A model generated the notes under the pieces. The model saw only the letters and a program-made list of their open reading frames with translations, was not told the origin of the DNA and did no database searches. DNA of 20,609 nt, from contig JBNGIO010001496.1 of assembly GCA_049999805.1 (NCBI GenBank), positions 1 through 20,609 of the forward strand, in the 5' to 3' direction. Below are positions 16,443 to 20,609 of this stretch, piece after piece. Every line of letters starts with the position of its first letter. Within the stretch, counting starts at the first letter, position 1. Both the position numbers and the translations under genes were made by a program. Origin of the DNA: Folioceros fuciformis. Taxonomy: Eukaryota; Anthocerotophyta; Anthocerotopsida; Anthocerotales.

Positions 16443-16631
16443 TTCGATTTCTTAGGCAGCCCCACTATACCTAGTCCAGACATCTCTCGCAGTGACTCAT
16501 CTTTTGGATTGATACAAGTACCTGAACCAACAGAATAGATCTTAGGGTCTTTAGCAAGAATGTTTGGTCAAGACTCTGAGTCCTCTATACTCGAGGGTAA
16601 AATGGAAGGTTTTACAGCACCTGTACAGTAG
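16443..16631 (+). pseudogene. Coding-like stretch with one internal stop, unidentified
   Basis: The frame reads about 62 codons with a single TAG at 16536-16538 and ends at TAG 16629-16631. The composition looks protein-like (FLGSPTIPSPDISRSDSSFG, then MFGQDSESSILEGKMEGFTA). It directly precedes the copia junction but does not match the copia gag upstream of the zinc knuckle as far as I can tell. It is likely a remnant of another retroelement. Confidence 0.3.
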
Positions 16632-16645
16632 CTATATGTGGTCAC

Positions 16646-16667
16646 TGAAGGAACGCTCTAAGAGCTA
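16646..16667 (-). repeat. 22-bp LTR terminus in inverted orientation, fused to copia gag
   Basis: TGAAGGAACGCTCTA plus seven further bases match 171-192 with one mismatch (A for G at 16661). In the left-hand element this is the inner end of the LTR of a minus-strand copy. Here it abuts a plus-strand gag-pol, so it points the opposite way from the coding region and cannot be that element's own LTR start. No further LTR similarity follows. Confidence 0.6.
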
Positions 16668-16669
16668 GC

Positions 16670-17563
16670 GTGTGTAATTACTGTGGCAAACCAGGTCATT
16701 GGGTCAAGGACTGTAGAAAGAAGAAGTCAGATGATTCTGCTAAAGGAAAGCAACCTTCAGAGACACATGTTACCAGGGCCTCGACGCAAGGGCTGCTTGT
16801 TACGTGTCTTGCCTCATCTTCACGAGACACCTTTCATTGGTTCTTGGATAGTGGTGCTTCCAACCACATGTGTTCCATGAGAAGAGCTTTTGTTACATAC
16901 ACCCCAACTCCCTCTGGTCATGATCATGCAGTGGTTCTAGGTGATAACTCACAATTGCCAATCCATGGTTATGGGACAGTAGTAGTAACCCTGCAGAATG
17001 GGTCACCCTTTGAGTTAGCAAATACCTTGCATGTCCCCTTGCTCACAAAAACTCTCGTTAGCACAATGTCTTTGGGAAAGATAGGTTTGTGTAAGATTAC
17101 CTTCGAGGGTGTAGAGTGTGCCATTTCTTCAGTTGAGTCTCCATCCACCGTTATAGTCCGTGGTAGACCTCTTTATGATCTTTATCTTCTAGATTTCTTT
17201 CTAGAGTCCTCTAAACCTACAGCACATGTAGCAAACGCAAAGGCACCAGTTAACCAAACCGATCTGTGGCACTGTAGATTAAGTCATCCACACATAAAGG
17301 CAATGAGACGTCTACTTAGGGAAAAAATGGTCACTGGTATTTTAGAATCAGAACTTCATGACCTGGAGTTGTGTGTTGCCTGTATCCATGGAAAGCAGTC
17401 CAAGTCCCACTTTGGAAGTGGGAAACCTCATAAGGTTACTGAGACTCTTGACTTGGTTCACTCCGACATATGTGGACCAATGTCCTCTCCCTCTTGGGGA
17501 GGAGCAAGATACTTTGTAGTCTTCGAGGATGACAGAACTCATTCACTTTTACGTCTCTGTTGA
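16670..17563 (+). pseudogene. Copia gag end, protease and integrase N-terminal part
   Basis: This is the longest intact stretch, 297 codons. The zinc knuckle CNYCGKPGHWVKDC has the spacing C-x2-C-x4-H-x4-C. The protease active site is LDSGASNHMC (Asp codon at 16847). The gag-pre-integrase/zinc-binding domain has LWHCRLSHPHIKAM and CVACIHGKQ (about 17264-17395). The integrase core begins with LVHSDICGP, holding the first catalytic Asp (17464). The frame then shifts and ends at TGA 17561. The start GTG at 16670 is only the first usable codon after the deletion junction, not a real start. Confidence 0.85.
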
Positions 17564-18150
17564 AGCATAAAAGTGAAGTCTTCAACTATTTAAAAAAATA
17601 CTTGGCATAGGTTGAGAGGCAAACAGGCAGACAGCTCAAGTGCATTAGGTCAGATAATGCCAAGGAGTACTTGTCTCATGCTTTTCAAGAGTTCTGCAAG
17701 GATAGGGGCATAATAAGGCAACTAACTATCCCCTATCATTCTGAAATGAATGGAAGAGCTGAGCGACGTCATCGTACCATTCAACATTCAGCTCGGACAC
17801 TTTTATTTCAGGAGAGATTGCCAGTTCGCTTATGCACAGAAGCTGTGCAGGTTGCCACCTACTTGTAGAACCGAACGGCTGTTTCCTCTCTGCGTGGCCA
17901 GACACCATTTGAAGCTTGGACAGGAGTTCGACCAGATTTGGCACACCTTCGAGTGTTTGGGAGTATAGCATATGCACACATTCCAGATAAGCTTCGTTAG
18001 AAGCTTTCTTATAAGTTAAGACAACATATCTTCATCGGCTATACTGTTGGTATACATGGGTACAAATTATTTGACCTTACCTCTCACAAGGTTTCTCATG
18101 CCAGGACAGTTGCCTTTGATGAGAGGGTTGTTCTTCAATCTCCTTTCAGG
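17540..18150 (+). pseudogene. Copia integrase core, C-terminal part (frame-shifted)
   Basis: In the next frame, RSDNAKEY supplies the second catalytic Asp (17653) and NGRAERRHR the Glu (17761), exactly 35 residues between them, as in the DD35E integrase core. Sequence typical of the copia integrase end follows (RGQTPFEAWTGVRPDLAHLR, then FIGYTVGIHGYKLFD). Stops at 17608, 17866 and 17998 break it. Confidence 0.8.
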
Positions 18151-18505
18151 TAGCTCTCCTAACTTCACTGAGCTGCCTGAACCCGATGATGTTGAAGATG
18201 CTGAGCTTGAGCAGCTGGAGGAGTCTCACTTTCCAGTTTTTGATGCCTCTTTCCCTGTTGAGTAAGATTTACCTCCAGTCCCTCAGCCTGTACCTCCCGT
18301 AGCACCTGTTGTGCCTGCTGATACTCCACCTTCTCCCCAACTAGGGTTAGTTGATCCCGCTCAGGATGACCCCCCAACAACATCTGATTCAGATAATGAC
18401 AATGCTCTTGATCGTGACGTTTCTGTCTTACCTGAGCCTGAACCAGACCATGTGCTATTTCCCCCTCTGCGTAGATCAGCCAGAGTTCATCGGCCTCCAT
18501 CTTAG
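18151..18505 (+). pseudogene. Copia integrase-RT linker, acidic and proline-rich
   Basis: A further frame shift enters a low-complexity linker (PEPDDVEDAELEQLEESHF, then PVPQPVPPVAPVVPAD) that ends with the usual basic motif RRSARVHRPP just before the RT. Stops occur at 18263 and 18503. Confidence 0.7.
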
Positions 18506-19512
18506 TGGGTCGAACTACCCTACAACAGTGAGGACTTTAGGCATCATGTTATCCATCTTTCTATTCAACCTGGTCATGAGCCACAGACATACAAGGAAGC
18601 GCTTAGTGGTCTTGCAGCTAAGCAGTGGGAGGCTGCGATTCAGTTTGAGTATGACTCTCTTCTTTAAAATCATACCTGGGAAGTTTGCCCTCCGCCTCAA
18701 GGGAGGAAGATCGTCACCTCAAAAGTGGGTCTTCAAGCTAAAGTATACGGCTGATGGCAGTATTTCCCAGTACAAAGCACGTCTTCTAGCTCGGGGCTTT
18801 TCCCAAGTAGCTGGATTAGATTATCATGACACTTTCTCCCCGGTAGTCAAGGCTCAGTCACTTCGAGTCCTTTTTGCCCTGTCTGCACATTTTAAGCTGT
18901 ATATACACCAAATGGATGTAAAGACTGCCTTCCTTCATGGTCAGTTGGAAGAGGAAATCTTTATGTAGCAGCCAGAAGGGTATGAACTAAAAGGAAAGGA
19001 GGGTTGGGTTTGCAAACTACTTAAGACAATTTATGGACTGAAATAGAGTCCATGAGCTTGGTACTTTTGCATAAATGAGTTCTTGCTTGAGCTTGGTTCT
19101 CAAAAGAGCTCAGCCGACACCAACGTATATCTCCTACAACATGAAATAGGTTATGTTATTTTGGCACTGTATGTAGACGACTGCATTCTTATGGGCACTT
19201 ACCTAGCAGGAATTAAAAAGGTAAAAGCTCTCTAAACTGGTCATTTTGACATGGTGGACATAGGTGAACTCTCTTATTGCCTTGGCACCCAACTTCTGCA
19301 ATACAGTGAGTCAGGAACATTAGCCATTCATCAGGAAAAATACATCTATGACATGATGTTTAAGTATAAGCTTATAGAAGCGAAGCCAGCACTTACCCCT
19401 TTAGAAGCAGGTTGCAAGCTAAGTAAGTCGCAGTCCACTCAGTTAGATAGTGAACGTGAGGAGATGTCTCAAGTACCCTACCCTCAGGCAGTAGGCTCTA
19501 TGTGGAGGCAAA
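18506..19512 (+). pseudogene. Copia reverse transcriptase, truncated before RNase H
   Basis: The pre-RT region reads EALSGLAAKQWEAAIQFEYD, a shift near 18722 follows, and then come KWVFKLKYTADGSISQYKAR, ARGFSQVAGLDYHDTFSPV and MDVKTAFLHGQLEEEI. The polymerase centre YVDD lies at 19170-19181, and SYCLGTQL and IHQEKYIYDMM follow. Stops lie at 18966, 19044, 19053 and 19233. All stops but the last are changes in otherwise well-matching blocks (for example one in FM-QPEGY), so decay appears moderate in age. Confidence 0.85.
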
Positions 19513-20129
19513 ACCCCGGACACTGATTGCCAACGGGTTCCACCTTTAGTGGCCACACTTATCCCACTGTCGTTGAGACATTGGGTTTCGTTCCCACGAA
19601 GGAGCGATGGGGTTCCTTGCTGCTGTGGATGGAAGGTCGGACTTGATCGACTCGATGATGGATTCGAGGGCTCCCCTCCAGCTCCAATCAGGCGTAGGAT
19701 AGGCCTCGCTGTCCAGCGGTCAGCTGCACCTCTCTCGGTGCCCACAAACTCACTCCAGTCACTACAACGACTCTAACCTCTCAGATCTGTGACTTCCCTC
19801 ACACACTTCACTCACTCTCTCACTCCAGCACCAACACCAACACCAGCAACTACCAGCAACCAGCAACGACACCACTACCTTCTACACTTCCCTACTGACT
19901 CCTCCTACCCGGCAAGAGTCATTAGACTAACCCCAAAGAAAAGAAAGAAGGGAACACACTCCCCTCTTGGATATCTCCCCCCCTACAACCTTGCCAGACG
20001 CCATGAGACATGGCCGGCCTGCAGCACTTGTCCAAGCAAGGAACAAGAGTGGACAGGTCGAGAGAAAGACACATCCTTTACAATCAAGAGCTAGGGGCAA
20101 GCCCCTTCACCCTGGTCATTACACCTTGT
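19513..20129. other. Unassigned flank, pyrimidine-rich with CAACA/CCAGCA microsatellite-like tract
   Basis: The copia similarity ends abruptly and a different sequence begins. From about 19745 it is C/A-rich on the plus strand, including an imperfect (accaac)(cagcaa) tract at 19826-19872. It may be part of another LTR element. No primer site or coding motif is visible, and the minus-strand frame 19443-19745 spans the junction and is not convincing. Confidence 0.35.
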
Positions 20130-20250
20130 GATCCTACCAGACACTATACAATCGGCAACACGCTGCCTGCGATCCTACCAGGCACTGTACAGCCGGCAAC
20201 ACGCGGCTTGCGATCCTACCAGACGTTGCACAGCCGGCAACACGTTGCAG
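20130..20250. repeat. 41-bp tandem repeat, three copies
   Basis: Copies at 20130-20170, 20171-20211 and 20212-20250 begin gatcctaccag and contain cggcaacacg. Copies 2 and 3 share cacagccggcaacacg-type cores, while copy 1 is more diverged. A small minisatellite in a probable transposon leader or LTR is one reading. Confidence 0.85.
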
Positions 20251-20609
20251 GTCCTAGATTAAGCAGGGATAGACCATAAGAGCTCGTGAAGAGAGGACCT
20301 CCAAGAGCTCACGAAGGGATAGATTCACTCCCAAAGTGAATGACTCCCTCCTCCTACAGGCTCACCTGATCTTATAGGAGCCTCTCTCTCTCTTTGACTT
20401 CACCTCTCTCTAACTTGAGAAATACTATTTTAATAGGACCACTAGCCTAGCCGGCTGTCACCAGCCACTTATTTAGACTTCTAGCACATCCTGCCACCAA
20501 TGAGCTCCTGGCCCTACCACCACAAGGATCTACCACCTCTTAGACCATCCTGAGACTTCGGAGGATGTCTGATCTTCAAAGATCTACGGACGCCGCCTCT
20601 TCCTTGCTG
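20251..20609. other. Unassigned window end, CT-rich
   Basis: It holds two similar phrases (agagctcgtgaagagagga at 20280 and agagctcacgaagggatag at 20304), a CT-dinucleotide tract near 20385, and an AT-rich ctattttaatag at 20425. No coding region is seen. The layout recalls an LTR promoter region read on the minus strand, as in the left-hand LTR, but there is no sequence match to support it. Confidence 0.3.

Larger units (their letters stand above)
16649..19512 (+). mobile_element. Decayed, end-truncated Ty1/copia retrotransposon (gag zinc knuckle to reverse transcriptase)
   Basis: The domain order is gag CCHC knuckle, aspartic protease, integrase, reverse transcriptase, which is diagnostic of Ty1/copia. 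The element lacks its 5' LTR, leader and most of gag. It stops within the segment that normally leads to RNase H (PYPQAVGSM, at about 19512), so RNase H and the 3' LTR are also missing. At least three frame changes (about 17550, 18150 and 18722) and many stops (17608, 17866, 17998, 18263, 18503, 18966, 19044, 19053, 19233) show it is inactive. No target duplication can be assigned. Confidence 0.85.

Noticed and set aside
19443-19745. 100-codon minus-strand frame
   Set aside because: It spans the copia breakpoint, so part of it is antisense to reverse transcriptase. No domain is seen.
1-20609. CRISPR arrays, rRNA, tRNA genes, bacterial-type operons
   Set aside because: No regular spacer-repeat array, no tRNA A/B boxes with cloverleaf potential and no ribosomal RNA sequence were seen. 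The spliced and PPR genes mark the DNA as eukaryotic.

Overview
The window looks like nuclear DNA of a land plant, and a fern is the best guess. The grounds are an intronless 1084-residue PLS-type pentatricopeptide (PPR) gene built from near-identical triads, a spliced gene with GT-AG introns, and decayed Ty1/copia-type elements with tRNA-iMet-type primer binding sites. The fern placement is inference from the PPR repeat style and was not tested by any search.

Layout. Bases 1-465 are the edge of a minus-strand copia-type element: leader, primer binding site and a 295-bp LTR with its own TATA box. Bases 466-2530 are unassigned, with one orphan 81-codon frame. Bases 2554-3222 hold a broken copy of an N4/N6 amino-methyltransferase domain. 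Bases 3223-4943 are AT-rich and apparently non-coding, with a 27-bp tandem duplication. Bases 4944-about 9994 (+) hold a multi-exon gene for a mut-7/EXD3-like DEDDy 3'-5' exonuclease that continues through an acidic linker into a double-stranded-RNA-binding-like domain. Bases 10936-14190 (-) hold the PPR gene, convergent with the exonuclease gene. Bases 14346-15750 carry two tandem-repeat clusters. Bases 15640-16640 look like the decayed 5' part of another retroelement (primer-site-like motif, 50-codon frame, further open stretches). Bases 16649-about 19512 are a decayed, end-truncated copia gag-pol. Bases 19513-20609 are unassigned repeat-rich sequence with a 41-bp tandem array.

The two genes that look functional both point to RNA: a nuclease with a possible RNA-binding tail, and a PPR protein of the organelle RNA-editing/processing class. 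Nothing shows that they act together. The main candidates for something undescribed are the exonuclease-dsRBD fusion, the methyltransferase relic, and a 22-bp LTR terminus fused in inverted orientation to the copia gag.
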